NCBI GenBank assembly: GCA_902729315.2
Contig: LR746273.1
Coordinates: 811,001 to 875,000, forward strand
Source of the DNA: Spirodela intermedia
Lineage: Eukaryota; Streptophyta; Magnoliopsida; Alismatales; Araceae
Direction of reading: 5' to 3'
DNA: 64,000 nt
Shown: positions 23,424-36,706 of the stretch, in pieces
How positions within the stretch are numbered: the first letter of the stretch is position 1
Layout: every line of letters starts with the position of its first letter
Position numbers and translations under genes: made by a program
Notes under the pieces: model-generated
Databases searched by the model: none
What the model was told of the DNA's origin: nothing
What the model saw: the letters and a program-made list of their open reading frames with translations, nothing else

Positions 23424-26400
23424 ATGGCTTCCTGCTCCTCCACCGTGCCGTCTCTCCGCCATCCGTTCCCGAGGATCCTATCGCCGCGTCTCTCCGGTGG
23501 GCGGTCCAGTGGAGTCTCGTTCTGCCTGGGAAGCGGAATTCCTCCCTCCCCGTCTCCTCCCTCCAAGGAGAAGCCAAGCGGCGGCGGCGGCGGCGGCGGT
23601 GGCTCGTGGGTCAGCCCGGACTGGCTCACCTCCCTGGCCCGTTCCTTCGCCGGGAAGGACGAATCCGGCATTCCTGTGGCGAACGCCAAGCTCGATGATA
23701 TCTCTGATCTCCTCGGGGGTGCCCTCTTCCTCCCGCTGTTCAAGTGGATGGAGCTGTACGGCCCAGTTTACCGCCTCGCAGCTGGACCGCGCAACTTTGT
23801 CGTCGTCAGCAATCCAGCGATTGCGAAGCACGTTCTGAGGAACTACGGCAAGTACGCGAAGGGGTTGGTTGCCGAGGTCTCCGAGTTCCTCTTCGGCTCG
23901 GGCTTCGCCATTGCTGAGGGTCAGCTCTGGACGGTATACAATGTTCCCCAATAATTTACCTGACTTCTCATTGTGAGAGAAATGGACCTTTCTTCTTCAT
24001 GGAGCGTTTTGTGCAGGTGAGGCGGAGGGCCGTTGTGCCAGCCCTTCACAAAAGATACCTGTCTGTGATGGTGGACAAGGTTTTCTCCAAATGTGCGCTG
24101 AGGTTGGTGGAGAAGCTCAAGTCAGAGGCTCTGAGCGGTTCCCCAGTGAACATGGAAGCGAAGTTCTCCCAATTGACTCTGGACGTGATTGGTCTCTCGG
24201 TATTCAACTATAATTTTGACTCACTCTCCTCAGATAGCCCCGTAATTGAGGCTGTTTACACCGCGTTGAAAGAGGCGGAAGCTCGTTCCACTGACATCTT
24301 GCCCTATTGGAAGGCAGGTTCTCATGACATTTTCTTTCTTTTCCACCTCATTCTCTTGAAGCTATCATGAGTAGGGTGCCCCATAGTTCGCTGTTCTTGT
24401 GTGGCGGTAAGGCAACCTTTCTGGTCAGGGGAGTTCCTGTCCATCCTTGGAAATTAAAAAAAAAAAGTGAGGTCTTCAATTCCAGATAGGAATTCTGCCA
24501 AGAAAGAGTTATTACTTAGCTGATTGATGCAGGAATGTACCTAGAAAGCTGCATCCTTGTCTTCATGCACGTACCTAATCTGTTCTTAACACAATTTTTT
24601 TATCAAAAGTACCTTTTTTTACGATCTCAAAAATTTGAGGACATGTTAAATTAACGCTGTCCCATGCCCGGCTCGAATTTCAATTGATTGGTCGGTATTC
24701 AGTTATGACGTGCTTCTGAACAGTCAATCTCTTGTCACTTCTTTATCAATTATTCTACTAATGAAAAAAAAAGACAGCTTCTCTCTAGTTGTACTAGTTT
24801 GGTATTTTCTACCACTCCAAGTATCCTGGTGCACAACTGCAATTTTACTTTTGTTTTAATGGTAGTGTTTATTGTTGACTCATTTTATACTTCCATGTGG
24901 CAGATTGAATTCCTACGTAGGATAATTCCAAGACAGATTAAAGCAGAAGAAGCAGTTATTCTAATACGGAAGACTGTTGAAGAGCTTATCACAAAGTGCA
25001 AGGAAATAGTAGAAGCTGAAGGCGAACAGTTAGATGAGGAAGACTATATAAATGATGGTGATCCAAGTATCCTTCGATTCCTGTTGGCAAGCCGAGAAGA
25101 GGTACACTGATTTCCTTGAAAACTGCTTTGATTTACCAAACTGTCCAAGTTCTATTTTTGGTGTTTGCTTATTGTTTCAGTTAGGAATGATCAGTTTTCT
25201 GCACATATACGATAATTGTCTTTGGAAGGAGCTTGCATTGTTGTAATTTCATTTCGGCTGTGATTGAACAAAATTTCAATATCCAACATTGATGAAGCAT
25301 ATCACTGAGAATCACTGTTGTAATGAAAAATTCGTGATCGTGGCAAGCAAAAGACATGTGTTTTATTTTATTCTATGAATGCTTAAAATTTTTAGGCTTA
25401 ACCGTCGAGTCTTATGAAAGGTGTTCCGAGACATTACTTGGGGCCTCTTTAGTTTTTTTTTTCTTAATTTTGATTTTTAATTTTGAACGAGGGGGTGGTT
25501 GTTGTTAATGTCCTTGAAAGTTGAAACAACCGAACGCGAGCATGAATATAGATGTCTCCCGCTCGATACTTTACCAAATTCGTTAATTCTTCTTTGAAAT
25601 ATCATCATCCGATCTCCCAGTTTTTTGAACAAAAATCTCATTGGTTTTCGAGGCACTTCTGGCTTTCAGATGAAAGGAACTTGTAAAATCGATTCTCGTT
25701 TAACTGTCATTTGTGTTGCTCAGTATAAGAGAGGTTTGATTTGTCTGACCTTGTTTCACAGTGCAAAGCAAACATCTCATGAAAACATCTATATCCTTGG
25801 AATTAAGAGAAAGTTTTGCAACCTAAGCTCCAATGCTGCCTCCGTCAGTCTCTATTCCACCTTTTTAATTGCCCTATTCCTCTTGCCATTTGGCCAGTTG
25901 TGCTCTACTTTTTGTTTCTGAAGGGAATAAACCTTAACCCCCATTTTCTTTCTTCTGATGATACCTATTTTCCTGCAGACCCCCTTTCTTGATGGACAGT
26001 ATGGTGACACTTGACATAGCTGATTCAGAAAGGTTACAATTACCCCTGGCTGATAGGTGTCTCATCCTTCAGTTTTTAGTCAAGTTTCCCAATCATTCCA
26101 TTTCAATACTACTTAGGGGTCTATCGTAGGGCTGGATAGTTGTTGGAAAATTTCCTCGCTTCCATCCTATCTTTTCTTTTTCATGGTATTCGAACTTTCA
26201 CTGTGTGTTACCTGGTACAATTAATTTCGAAGCCTGAGGTTGCCTTCTGCAGTAATAGTTTTTGTTGTTTTCTATCTCGTCAAGCTGGCTCGATGAAAAA
26301 GCAAGGCTTTCTTTTAACATTGCGGATTAGTGATTCCAATGTTATTTTATAACAAAAAACGTCTTTGATAAAAGTGATCTTCCTGTACTTTTCTCACTTG

Positions 26401-29400
26401 TAGCTGAACATCCACGATAGACCGTCCTGATGTAACCTTATCGATCCTCGAGGAAAACGACAATAGTTGCCATCCTTTTGATCGGAACGAACAAATTTCT
26501 CTCATAATGCATCCATTTATGCAATAGATTCGTTTCTATTCCAAACTTCATCAGAAATAAAATTCTGTTGAGGAAAGGGTACTCCCTTGTGGATTAGATC
26601 GTCTATGATTGTGTCCGTTCTAGATTGTCAAAATTCAGAATTCTCTGTCCATTTATCACTTTAACCTTCTCTGGGATCTCTGTAGTGTTAGTCATTTTTA
26701 GTCCTCGCCCTGGCATACAACATAACTTTTTGTTGGAGAATTTCCTCAGGTCACCATCATTCAGATGATGCCACTTGATATATTCATATTCGGATCTCTG
26801 GGTATTGTGTTTGATTAGTTCGTCATCAAGTAATCCCTGACCGTTGATGTGCTTAGTTTGAAACTAATGTGGTATTCCTTCTGCATAGTTTGGCACATAA
26901 TATGAGGGACTGTCATATTTCAGGTTTCTAGTACGCAGCTAAGGGATGACCTTTTATCTATGCTAGTTGCTGGCCATGAGACAACTGGCTCAGTTTTGAC
27001 GTGGACACTATATCTTCTTAGCAAGGTATTGCTGACGCATTGATGCTATTACCCTGTTTTTATGGTTTTGACTCATTTATGCCCAGGGATATTTATATTT
27101 TGTTATTGATGGCACATGCCGTCGTTAACAAAATGAAAAATATCTACAAGTATGGAGGTCTTTATCGTTAAAGAGAGGAACATCTGTGTATACTACTGTG
27201 GACTCTGAACAAAAGGAAAGCCAATAACAGTTCCACTACTGTTTTAGAAAATGGCTTTTGCTGCAAACTCAATTCTTGGCCACCATTTATCTCCTCAGTT
27301 AATACTAGCTCAGTTATGCATACAGGGGCCAGCTCATTCGTTGGCAATCTCTTTAAGCCTATTCATCTTCTTTTTGAAGAAAAGAGATAAAAGACACCTT
27401 GAAGGATCATACAGCCGAAATTCTGGCTAGGAACAATCAGCAGTCTCACCGCTTGCTTTTCAGCTGTCTGTTTATTGAATGTGTCTATCATATCTTCCTT
27501 TATAGTTTCTGGTCACTTATTCCCATCCCAGGACTCAGCGGCTTTGTCAAGAGCACAAGACGAAGTTGACAGAGTTCTACAGGGTAGAGCTCCTCGTTAT
27601 GAGGATATCAAAGAGCTTAAGTACCTAACGCGTTGCATTTATGAGTCAATGCGTTTGTATCCACATCCGCCGGTAGGTTGAAATTCCTTCTGTTTTTTGT
27701 TAGCGTCGCATTCCAGTTTTTCTGTAAAATAGTTTGCTTATCAACATATTTAATAGGTATTGATTAGGCGGGCTCAAGTCGAAGATATTCTTCCCGGTGA
27801 TTACAAGGTTGGTGCTGGCCAAGATATAATGATTTCGGTGTACAACATCCATCGATCATCAGAGGTACATTACTTGATCTTCAATACCCTGAAATTTCAT
27901 TTTTAATGCATCGAGCATATAAAATTTCTTAGTATGAAGCGCATAGTAAAAGTTATGAAGATAAGTATAATTTTAATATGCTTTCTTTGTTTTGGAAAGA
28001 TGAACTGAGATATTCATTAGGTTGTATATGGGATGAAATCATGTCCATGGATATATGGACGGGCCTTGGACTATGTCGTCAGTGCCTGTATTAAAACACA
28101 AATTTAAGACGATTAGCCTCTGAGGAAATTCCGTGATTAACCCAGCCAAACTTTGGATGGTGACCGGTGAAATATGTGGTGATGTGATGGGTGCTTGTTC
28201 CAAATAATATTGGAAATAATCTCGTATGTGCATCCGAGGTTTACAGATTGCAAAAATATACTCACCTATTGAAATGCATATCCAATACTGAACATTACTT
28301 GCTTCACATGCGCTGACTACCTTCTTTTGTCACCATGTTTCCAGGTCTGGGACAGAGCGGAAGAATTCATTCCTGAACGATTTGACCTGGAAGGATCCGC
28401 ACCAAACGAGACAAATACCGATTTCAGGTCTATAATTTTATTTTTTTCTTTTGTATGTCGGCAAAGGTATAAACTATTTCTGCTACGTATCTGATGCATG
28501 ATCAGACCCTTCAACGTTGGTCATAAAATGATTACATGATATTAATTTTGGGTAATTCTTTGCTGGTCGAATATCTTTGCTTCATATTTTGTCATTATAT
28601 TTTTATTTCTACCATCCCTTCAGTCTGTAGGCTCCGAATCTGTCTTTACCACTGCTTTCTGTTTCATGTGAAAGAGATGCGCTTTTGTTCAACCCCATCT
28701 CAGTTGCATTCGGTCCGTTCCCTTTAGCTGGATCGACTCTAATGCCCATGGCATATTTCTCATAGATTTATCCCCTTCAGTGGAGGACCCCGGAAATGTG
28801 TGGGTGACCAGTTTGCATTGTTGGAGGCAATCGTCGCTCTTGCTGTATTTGTCCAGCATATGGACTTCAAGCTGGTTCCTGATCAGAAGATCCTCATGAC
28901 AACGGGAGCGACCATCCATACAACCAATGTAAGTGCGGATAAAGTGATTCCATGCAACAGGAAGATTGTGCATCATTTATAGGAAGAAAAAAAGAAACAA
29001 GTCTTCTTCCTCCCCCACAGATGTTTCATTGTTCGTTTAAAAGAGTAATTTCTTCTTGCTTTCGCACCTTATTAGTGAACATATGATCAACTAATTCTTT
29101 TCCTCAATGACACAGTTTTGAATGTTGAATTCCCTCTCCTGATAAAACCTGCGGGGTATCTCCTTAATCTGTCGGTTTTCTGAACTTCTCGGCATGGAAT
29201 TGATAAATAAGTTATCTTATTCAAGATAGACATTGATCACCCTCCACGTATAAAACATACATATAATATGCACATAATCGAATCCTAGATCTATATTCTC
29301 ATCTTGCAATTTGATAGAATCACTATTATCTAAAGAAACTTAACGTCCTATGAAAAAAAAGAAAAAAAAGAAGAAAAAACCAAAATATATTATCCCTTGC

Positions 29401-29526
29401 TTGACCATAACTGTTTGGAACAAGAAATCACAGCACGCGAGAGGATTTATTGTGGGTTTTATGATTTTTTTAATGGCCTTCCTTTTGCAGGGCTTGTACA
29501 TGACTCTCAGCCCGCGGAAACCTTAG
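23424..29526 (+). CDS. CYP97A: Carotenoid beta-ring hydroxylase, cytochrome P450 CYP97A (LUT5-like)
   Basis: Plastid P450 that hydroxylates the beta ring of alpha-carotene on the way to lutein. Nine exons: 23424-23933, 24017-24313, 24904-25101, 26924-27025, 27532-27672, 27757-27864, 28345-28427, 28766-28928 and 29491-29526. They give 545 residues. The Ser/Pro/Gly-rich N-terminus (about residues 1-60) fits a chloroplast transit peptide. Diagnostic blocks: [18 protein letters not shown], then [19 protein letters not shown], the I-helix AGHETT (351-356), ExxR as ESMR (407-410), and the heme loop [10 protein letters not shown] with Cys491. The C-terminus ends soon after [12 protein letters not shown], somewhat shorter than I expect for the family. 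The intron after 24313 keeps frame only with a GC donor (AAG/GCAGGT). Confidence 0.93.
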
Positions 29527-30745
29527 CATCTACATCTTTTAGGTAATTTTACGCCATTATATAAAACTTTCATTGCATCTTACTCTGCACTTTTTTATTT
29601 TTTGAAGTCCATAATCTTAATGTCGGCGTTTTTGATATCAATTGTGACTGCAATAATCTAGAAATCTATTGAGAAATGCTTCCTGAAAACTTAGCTGTTT
29701 CTTTCTTCAAATGATGACAACTTTCTGGTGATCTGCAGGCAGAGTATGTACATACTATGTGCCATACTCCTCCATCTTGGAACATTGGCCGAGGGTTATT
29801 CTATCGGAAGATTGGATGCTGAGAGATAATAATTCGTTATTTATGTGAATCAATTATGGGTAGATTATCGATTCATCTGTCAAAGTTTCCTCCTTTATTC
29901 ATGCCCTTCTTTGGGGAACCGGATATTAGTGACCCCATTTCACCTGGTTCCCTTATTTTCATACTCATCTTAATGGGAAATTCCTATTCCGAGTGGGATG
30001 GGATCGGATAGAACAAGACATGGGGGAAACATGATACGTTATCCAGATTCCCTCTGATCACTGCTTCTTTTTCTAGAGAGAGAAATGATAGAATAAGAGC
30101 GGCGGCAGGGGTTGTAGTTACTCTAAGTTGACTTTTTTAGCTTTCGAAATTAGATGAAGGGAATGTACCTGATATCATCCTTGTTTTTCCAAGGTTGTCT
30201 TAGGTTTTTGACCTTGGGTTATCGGAAATATTGACACTGACGAGGGTGGCGGGCATCTGTGGCAGCTCCGACAACCAATGCTGGGCATCATGGCCTGGCC
30301 CATAATGAGCATCTCGGCCACGCATGGGCTGACTTTTCTCGGTCAAAGCCACCAGATGGAGGTGCTGGTTTAAATCCCACTCTCCGCAGACCTTGCTTTT
30401 AATATCATTTTCAATTTTTAGGATTAAGCGGCGCTTGGGATAGAACAAGCTCACCTTGGACTAATCCGCATGCTACTCGTCAACGCCTGTACTCAGCTGG
30501 TGCAATTACATGTAATCGTAGCAAATTATTGCATGCCTTGGCAATGGCGATGGGGGAGTAGGGAGAGTGTAATTCCCAATTAATTAATCTTTGCCGGAGA
30601 AATTCGCAGCCAAAAATGTATACCTTCACAGCATATTTGGATCCAAATGAATGATCAAATAAAAAACAACTCCCACTCAGGAAAACCGTCCTCCTGGCAG
30701 AGAATCAGCCACTCACCTCAGCGAGCGAGAGAGAGAGGGTCATAT
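29527..30745. other. Intergenic, CYP97A 3' side to NHL 3' side
   Basis: Contains the CYP97A 3' flank and the downstream region of the convergent NHL gene. A segment at 30250-30400 holds a box-B-like GGTTTAAATCCC but no tRNA fold. No gene recognised. Confidence 0.45.
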
Positions 30746-31339
30746 TCAGAACTCGACGTCACAGTTGGTCGTGCTGCTGGGGGTGGACGGGGAGAGATAC
30801 AGGTCCACCGGTGTGCAGTAGGCCCGCAGCGTGTAGTGGTGCGACTTGAAGGTCGCTATGCGGTAGCGTATCCTCGCCCTCACGGCTACCTCCACGACAA
30901 TCTTCCCGCCGGCGATGTCCCTCCGCAGCTCCCTCCTCGCCGACTCCCCCAGCGGCGCAGCCACCGCCGCCGCCGTCACGCGTATCTCCGTCGCGTTGTG
31001 GTGCGGGTGGAAGAAGGGCGCCACCTCGGCGAACGCCACTGCCTGGTCATCATAGACCACCCTCACTTCCATGGCGTCGTAGTAAACGCTGACCTTGTTG
31101 TTTCTGTTGTCGGCCCATATGCTGACCTCGAACGTGGCGTTGAGACGGCCGTCGGTGATGTTGACCCCGCGGACACGGGCGTCGTCAACGGCGAACTCCA
31201 GCGGCGCCGGCCGGACGATGAACCAAACGATGAGCACCGCGAGGCCGAAGGCCACCACAATCGCGAGCGCCGTCCCGGCGGCGCAGCGGAGCTTCGCCCA
31301 CCGCCCCCCTTTCCCGCTGGTCCCGCTCGCCGGCGCCAT
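30746..31339 (-). CDS. NDR1/HIN1-like (NHL, LEA-2 domain) membrane protein
   Basis: Plasma-membrane-anchored protein of the NDR1/HIN1-like family, linked in plants to defence and abiotic stress; the role of this copy is inferred from family only. Single exon, 197 residues. A short basic N-terminus precedes one membrane segment (about residues 19-42, AAGTALAIVVAFGLAVLIVW). The extracellular-facing LEA-2 beta-sandwich follows, including the family hallmark ADNRNNKVSVYYDAMEV (usually NPN...YYD) and the FFHPHHNATEI region with an N-glycosylation sequon (NAT). It ends CTPVDLYLSPSTPSSTTNC. GC is very high and there is no intron, as usual for NHL genes. The start codon is the first ATG after a TATA-like element. 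Confidence 0.9.
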   Translation of the reverse strand: MAPASGTSGKGGRWAKLRCAAGTALAIVVAFGLAVLIVWFIVRPAPLEFAVDDARVRGVNITDGRLNATFEVSIWADNRNNKVSVYYDAMEVRVVYDDQAVAFAEVAPFFHPHHNATEIRVTAAAVAAPLGESARRELRRDIAGGKIVVEVAVRARIRYRIATFKSHHYTLRAYCTPVDLYLSPSTPSSTTNCDVEF

Positions 31340-31498
31340 GTCGGGACCTGCGGTGAGGCGCGACCAGCTGACTCAGGGAATTCGAAGCCGCCTCCGTCGT
31401 TGCTGGGTGAGGAGAAATATGGAAGATTTCGGTTTTCTAGTGAAGACCCAGCTCACACTATGCCCTGTTTTCGCTCCGCTGGTGCACCGTCCGCTGAA

Positions 31499-31506
31499 TT
31501 TTTATA
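31499..31506 (-). promoter_or_regulatory. Probable TATA box of the NHL gene
   Basis: The minus strand reads TATAAAAA within CTCTATAAAAATTC, about 160 bases upstream of the NHL start codon. This is a plausible distance for a TATA box plus leader. Confidence 0.6.
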
Positions 31507-34500
31507 GAGTGCGGTGGGGGCGGGGGAGGGGGTGGTCTCGCGTGCATGCTTTTGCCATGCAAAGGAGACGTAGAGATCCCGCCTGCGGCCGCCGGAGGGA
31601 GAACCCTTCTGCTTTCGTCCTCGGGGAGGTTTCCGTCTGTTAGTTCACTTTTTCTTTTGGGTTTTCATGTGATCATCCGTAATTTTTACCCTTTGCCAGA
31701 AACAAGCCGGCAGATAATTACAATTGGGAATCCGGAATACTTTGACCGATCATCGCCAACCCGAAGTTAAGTCATCAACCTACCATCATTACAAGGTCGC
31801 CGATCGTCGTCATTAAGCGAAGATCTAACCGCTCTCGACCACACAGTGCCTGATAATACTACCCATTAAAGGAAACCTTTCTTATTTTACAGGTCGCAGA
31901 GCTCCATTAGGTCGCCCATCCTTGCCATTAGGTCTTCTTGGAGTCCCTCTGATGGCCGACAAGATCTCGGAGGAGAGTTCTGATAGTAGTATCAATGGTG
32001 GCTTTATTCCTTTCTGGGGAGAAGGTGGGGATTGGATTGTTCTCTAAGCGATCCTATATGGGGAGCTTTTGCTTCTCCTTGGGCTGGAGAGCCTCGTGCT
32101 CGCTCCCCCCTCGTCTTGCATCTGGCCCAAGTTATTCTCCCTCCAATAGCTTCTTTTTCTTCCCATACCAAAAGACGAACAAGGTTCTTCTGTCTCATCA
32201 TAGGAGGAGGTTTATCCATAATTCCTGAAGCTTTATCATCTGAGTACGCGCGACGGTGCCCCGGGGAAGACCCTGAACGCTTGAATCCAACTACAAAATC
32301 AAACATCCAAATGGTTGGACGAACAAAGGACGCATTCGACTCCTAGGCCCCGGTCTTGGAAGAAAATTGTTGATGATTCCAAAGAACTAGCTGAGGAAAC
32401 CGATACCCTCTTGGTCAAAGATTCGGCCTTCCCAAGACCCTTGTCTTCTGTTTATGTGAGGATTTCGATGGACTGCAATGACTCTCATGCCAAAGGAGAT
32501 GAACACATTGAAGACTAAGTTGCCACATTGAGTAGGTTTCAGTAGAAACCCTTCCCGTTCAAGTAACTTGCTCCCCCACCCAACGCTCGCTGCGTGGAAT
32601 GAATGGCATTTGTGCATTTGGTGCACCATCTAACCAACCGTTTCCTATCAGTTCCCCCGACCAACCATGGCCTACCCATCTGACAATTCTTCCCGAGTGA
32701 TCTTGACGGGTAAGATGACTAAGTTTTTGTAATAAAAAAGGTAAATCGATTGTATTGTACCCTTTGACTACGATCAAATCTTGCTATCTGAGACCCATAT
32801 TGTAAAAAACGCCGCGGTTGATTTCCATGCCCATCGTTTATACGTACCTAATCGATTCTACAGCTACCCACCTATGGAAATGCCCCATAAAATCCTCCTT
32901 CAAGGAAACCAGACAAGAGAATAGACACCCTACTCTATGTGAGACTCCTCCCCTCTATATAGCGAGACGCATTTATGATTACGACTGAAAGTATCAAAGC
33001 CGAACTACTCATCTCCTTGAGCCGTGGTTAATGGGCTTCATTCAAGCCTAATTATCTCTATAAACCTCCGAATACCGCATTGATGTGCTACCACTGCACT
33101 TCAAGGTGCAGTACCAGAGACAGTATTGAAACTCTACGCTAGTATTTTAGAATAATTTCGCGTTAATGGGCAGAAATCAAACTGGTCATATAAAGCACAA
33201 TCTTATTCTACCGAATGATGATTGGTTTCTAGTCGGGTAAGAAAATTTATCTCGAATGATTATATCGTTAGGTTGCACGTCAAGATCTAAGAGAGTTAGC
33301 GTGTAACATGGGAGGATAATGGAAATAATGGTGTAAATTTAAACTTGGGATGAAAATATATGGGTCTATCCTCTCCATTGTTGATTGGTTTTGAGCTAAA
33401 CCATTCGATTCACTCACTGTAACCAGGTGCATCGCCCGATCCAAGGCAAACGTCAGCCTTGTCTCGGCACCAAAACCCATGAAGATGAGGCTTCTAGTGG
33501 CGACGAGCGCGGGGGAGACGAAGAGGCTAGGAATACCGGGGTCCAGGACGTGCATGCCTGGATGCTTTGGAGGGGAGTTTACGGGAGCGTAAAAGCCTTC
33601 TACGATGCGGTGGAGAGCTAAAACTTCTCTAGTCGACATAAGTCGACGGTCAATCGCATTGCACCCGGTGGGCGTCCTTCCAGCGGGACCATTTGAGAGG
33701 AACGGACTTTGAGAAGGAGAGGGCCAGCCACTCGGGTCTGTGGAGATCAGGATCTCGCTAGAGCAGATGGACGCCGTCGTGAGTCAATCGTGCCGACGAG
33801 TCATGTGACCGATATAACTGTAACATATATTATTTTAATATTCTTAAAAAATGGATTCAAATAGCGTTGGAGCACAGCTGAATAATCTTAATTTTCGCCT
33901 GGCCCGAGACTGATACCAGAAGAATGGAGATTTAGTGTATCACAGTAATGACCTGTGCAGATAGTTAGGCGCAGCCCACCGGAAAGCACAGAGCGATTGA
34001 ACACTCAAAACAGGTGGCCGCTGTCTGTCCGCCCTCCGTTGCCATCTTCCTCTAGGCTGACGCTTCAGTCACCCTGCCCTCGTCAGCCGGTGGTTGCTCT
34101 TCCCGTTCAAAGGCCACGACATTTACTTCACACCGGCGAACATTCAATGGTCGGGATTCGACTGTGACTCTCCGTTCCCCTCCAGCGAATGTCCAGGGGC
34201 TTGGAAAACGGCAGGCTTAGAGCCACGGAAGGGCAACATTCCATGCATATGCTTACTGATTTTCTGTGGTGTGAGTTGATGGGCTGACGATATGAAGGTA
34301 ATTAGGGAGTGAGGAGGAGGAGGAGGCGGCGGCGGCGGCGCGGCGGAGATGCTTTCTGAGCAACTAGCGTGCCTTGCCCCCACGGCCTTCCTCTTCTTCA
34401 CTCCTATTTCCCCAACGACCTCTGGCGGCATTTAATGGCCGCTCTTCCTCTTCGCGTGGGTATTTATGTGTGAGAGATCAGTACAGAGAAAGGAAGACAA

Positions 34501-34587
34501 AGGTCTCTTAGATCTCATCGAGTGAAGAAACCGTGTGCACTGTTAATAGTCTCTGAGTGTGTGCTCCGTGAGAAGTGAGAGAAGAGA

Positions 34588-34624
<37 letters not shown>

Positions 34625-34762
34625 GGGGGGGGGGATGATGAGACTGTAAGATTATAGATGGGTAGATGGTGAGGTGCAGGAAACAGTCTGTCATTCTTAA
34701 ATGCTTCTGATCACTCTTCACCAACACCTGCCTCTCTCTTTCTCTCCGCCCCATCCATCTCC
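31507..34762. other. Gene-poor stretch between NHL and CYP86A
   Basis: No gene could be supported. Short open frames at 32004-32518 and 33280-33639 on both strands show no known motif and may be decayed repeat DNA. A 95-codon minus-strand frame (34431-34144) begins MPPEVVGEIGVKKRK and contains a Pro run from a (GGC/GGA)n stretch; a TATA-like CATAAATACC lies only about 35 bases upstream, too close for a normal leader, so I do not call it a gene. A (GA)n plus G-run microsatellite lies at 34594-34634. Confidence 0.45.
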
Positions 34763-34770
34763 TATAAATT
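34763..34770 (+). promoter_or_regulatory. Probable TATA box of CYP86A
   Basis: TATAAATT within CTCCTATAAATTTC, about 250 bases before the CYP86A start codon, in a pyrimidine-rich context. Confidence 0.6.
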
Positions 34771-35017
34771 TCTCAGAAAGGGACCTCCACCACTGGTCCT
34801 CACACCCCCTCGGTAGCTGTTGGTAGAACCTCCAACCCCGTCCCCCCCCTTCACCGTCTTCCGGAGGAAATGCCGCGGTGAAAGGCCAGTCAGTCCTCTG
34901 GTCGTGAGGGAGGAACTGGTTCATCCTTCTTCTTCCGGTCAGTCGCTGTCTTCACTTCACTTCTCTTCTCCGTAAGTCCTACCCAGTAACGAGGGTAAGG
35001 GTAAAGGGTGGTGAGGT

Positions 35018-36706
35018 ATGGATACTGCGGCGGCACTGCTGGTGCTATCGGCCATCGCGGCCTACGTGATCTGGTTCTCTTACCTCTCCCGAACCCTAAA
35101 GGGCCCTCGGGTTTGGCCCATCCTCGGCAGCCTCCCGGGGCTCGTCCAGAACTGCCACCGTATGCACGATTGGATCGCCGAGAACCTACGAGCGAGCGGC
35201 GGCACGTACCAGACCTGCATCTTCGCCGTGCCGGGGCTCGCCCGGCGGCAGGGAATGGTCACCGTCACCTGCGACCCCCGCAATGTGGAGCACGTCCTCA
35301 AGCTCCGGTTCGAGAACTACCCCAAGGGACCGACTTGGCACGCGGTGTTCCACGACCTGCTCGGCGACGGGATCTTCAACTCCGACGGCGACACATGGCG
35401 GTTCCAGCGGAAGACGGCGGCGCTGGAGTTCACCACAAGGACGCTCCGGCAGGCCATGGTGAGGTGGGTCTCTCGCGCCATCAAGCTCCGGCTTTGCCCC
35501 ATCCTCGACTCGGCCCGCGTCGGCGGGCGGGCCGTGGACTTGCAGGATCTCCTCCTACGGCTGACCTTCGACAACATCTGCGGTCTGGCCTTCGGCAAGG
35601 ACCCAGAGACGCTCTCCCCTGGGCTCCCGGAGAACGGGTTCGCCGCCGCCTTTGACCGCGCCACCGAGGCCACCCTCCACCGCTTCATCATCCCCGAGTT
35701 CATGTGGCGGCTCAAGAAGTGGCTCCGCCTGGGAATGGAGGTCACCCTCAGCCGTTCCCTCTCCCACGTCGACGACTACCTATCCAAGGTCATCGCAGGG
35801 AGGAAGCTCGAGCTGGCCCGCGCTGGGGGGGCCTCATCGCACGACGACCTCCTCTCCCGGTTCATGCGCAAGGGCGACTACTCCGACGAGTTCCTCCAGC
35901 ACGTCGCCCTCAACTTCATCCTCGCCGGAAGGGACACCTCCTCCGTCGCGCTCAGCTGGTTCTTCTACCTCCTCATCCAGAACCCCCGCATAGAGGAGAA
36001 GATCCTCTGCGAGATCTGCGGCGTCCTCGCGGAAACCCGCGGGGAAGACGATCCTGCAAAGTGGGTCGAGGAGCCACTGGCCTTCGAGGAAGTAGACAAG
36101 CTCATCTACCTCAAGGCGGCGCTGTCGGAGACTCTGCGGTTGTACCCGTCGGTGCCGGAGGACTCCAAGCACGTCATGGCGGACGATGTTCTCCCCGACG
36201 GGACCTTCGTCCCCGCGGGTTCCTCCATCACCTACTCCATCTACTCCACGGGGAGGATGAAGTTCATCTGGGGGGAGGACTGCATGGAGTTTCGCCCGGA
36301 GAGGTGGCTGACGGCGGACGGGAAGAGGTTCGATTCGCAGGACTCGTTTAAATTCGTGGCCTTCAATGCGGGGCCGAGGATCTGCCTGGGGAAGGACCTC
36401 GCCTACCTACAGATGAAGTCCATCGCCGCCGCCGTGCTCCTCCGGCACCGCCTCACCGTGGCGCCGGGCCACCGCGTGGAGCAGAAGATGTCGCTCACCT
36501 TGTTCATGAAGCACGGGCTCATGGTGAACCTGCACCGACGGGACCTGGCCCAGCTGGCGGAGTCCCTCAAGGTCTCCGCAAGGGGACGCGACTGCGGCGC
36601 CGCAGTAAATGTGGCGGCCCCGGCGGTGGCCGAGGTTGGTGACGGTGGAGTTAAAGCCGCCGGCGAGGGCGCCGCCGCCCTGGCCCACATCACTCCCTCG
36701 CGATGA
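35018..36706 (+). CDS. CYP86A: Fatty-acid omega-hydroxylase, cytochrome P450 CYP86A
   Basis: ER-bound P450 that hydroxylates the terminal carbon of C16-C18 fatty acids for cutin or suberin. Single exon, 562 residues. The N-terminal anchor (about residues 2-25) is followed by the CYP86A signature [19 protein letters not shown]. Further marks are [20 protein letters not shown] and the [20 protein letters not shown] block. The I-helix is AGRDTSS (303-309), the ExxR is ETLR, the FRPERW motif is present and the heme loop is [12 protein letters not shown] with Cys456. After the last conserved block (about residue 510) there is a tail of roughly 50 residues rich in Ala/Gly/Val that looks like low-complexity extension. 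The next gene faces it and belongs to the same pathway by family (see GPAT). GC is extreme through the whole reading frame. Confidence 0.95.
   Translation: MDTAAALLVLSAIAAYVIWFSYLSRTLKGPRVWPILGSLPGLVQNCHRMHDWIAENLRASGGTYQTCIFAVPGLARRQGMVTVTCDPRNVEHVLKLRFENYPKGPTWHAVFHDLLGDGIFNSDGDTWRFQRKTAALEFTTRTLRQAMVRWVSRAIKLRLCPILDSARVGGRAVDLQDLLLRLTFDNICGLAFGKDPETLSPGLPENGFAAAFDRATEATLHRFIIPEFMWRLKKWLRLGMEVTLSRSLSHVDDYLSKVIAGRKLELARAGGASSHDDLLSRFMRKGDYSDEFLQHVALNFILAGRDTSSVALSWFFYLLIQNPRIEEKILCEICGVLAETRGEDDPAKWVEEPLAFEEVDKLIYLKAALSETLRLYPSVPEDSKHVMADDVLPDGTFVPAGSSITYSIYSTGRMKFIWGEDCMEFRPERWLTADGKRFDSQDSFKFVAFNAGPRICLGKDLAYLQMKSIAAAVLLRHRLTVAPGHRVEQKMSLTLFMKHGLMVNLHRRDLAQLAESLKVSARGRDCGAAVNVAAPAVAEVGDGGVKAAGEGAAALAHITPSR

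Noticed and set aside
30250-30400. Second box-B-like segment GGTTTAAATCCC
   Set aside because: No matching box A and no fold; likely chance.
30647-31507. 286-codon plus-strand frame
   Set aside because: Antisense to the NHL gene; His/Arg-rich, with no family features.
33280-33639. 119-codon minus-strand frame, possible gag fragment
   Set aside because: No zinc knuckle, protease or other retroelement motif could be seen.
34144-34431. 95-codon minus-strand frame MPPEVVGEIGVKKRK...
   Set aside because: Composition driven by a GGC/GGA repeat, no recognised family, and the TATA-like element is too close to the ATG.
35008-35655. 215-codon plus-strand frame in another phase of CYP86A
   Set aside because: Arg/Pro-rich shadow frame; the true frame carries all P450 motifs.
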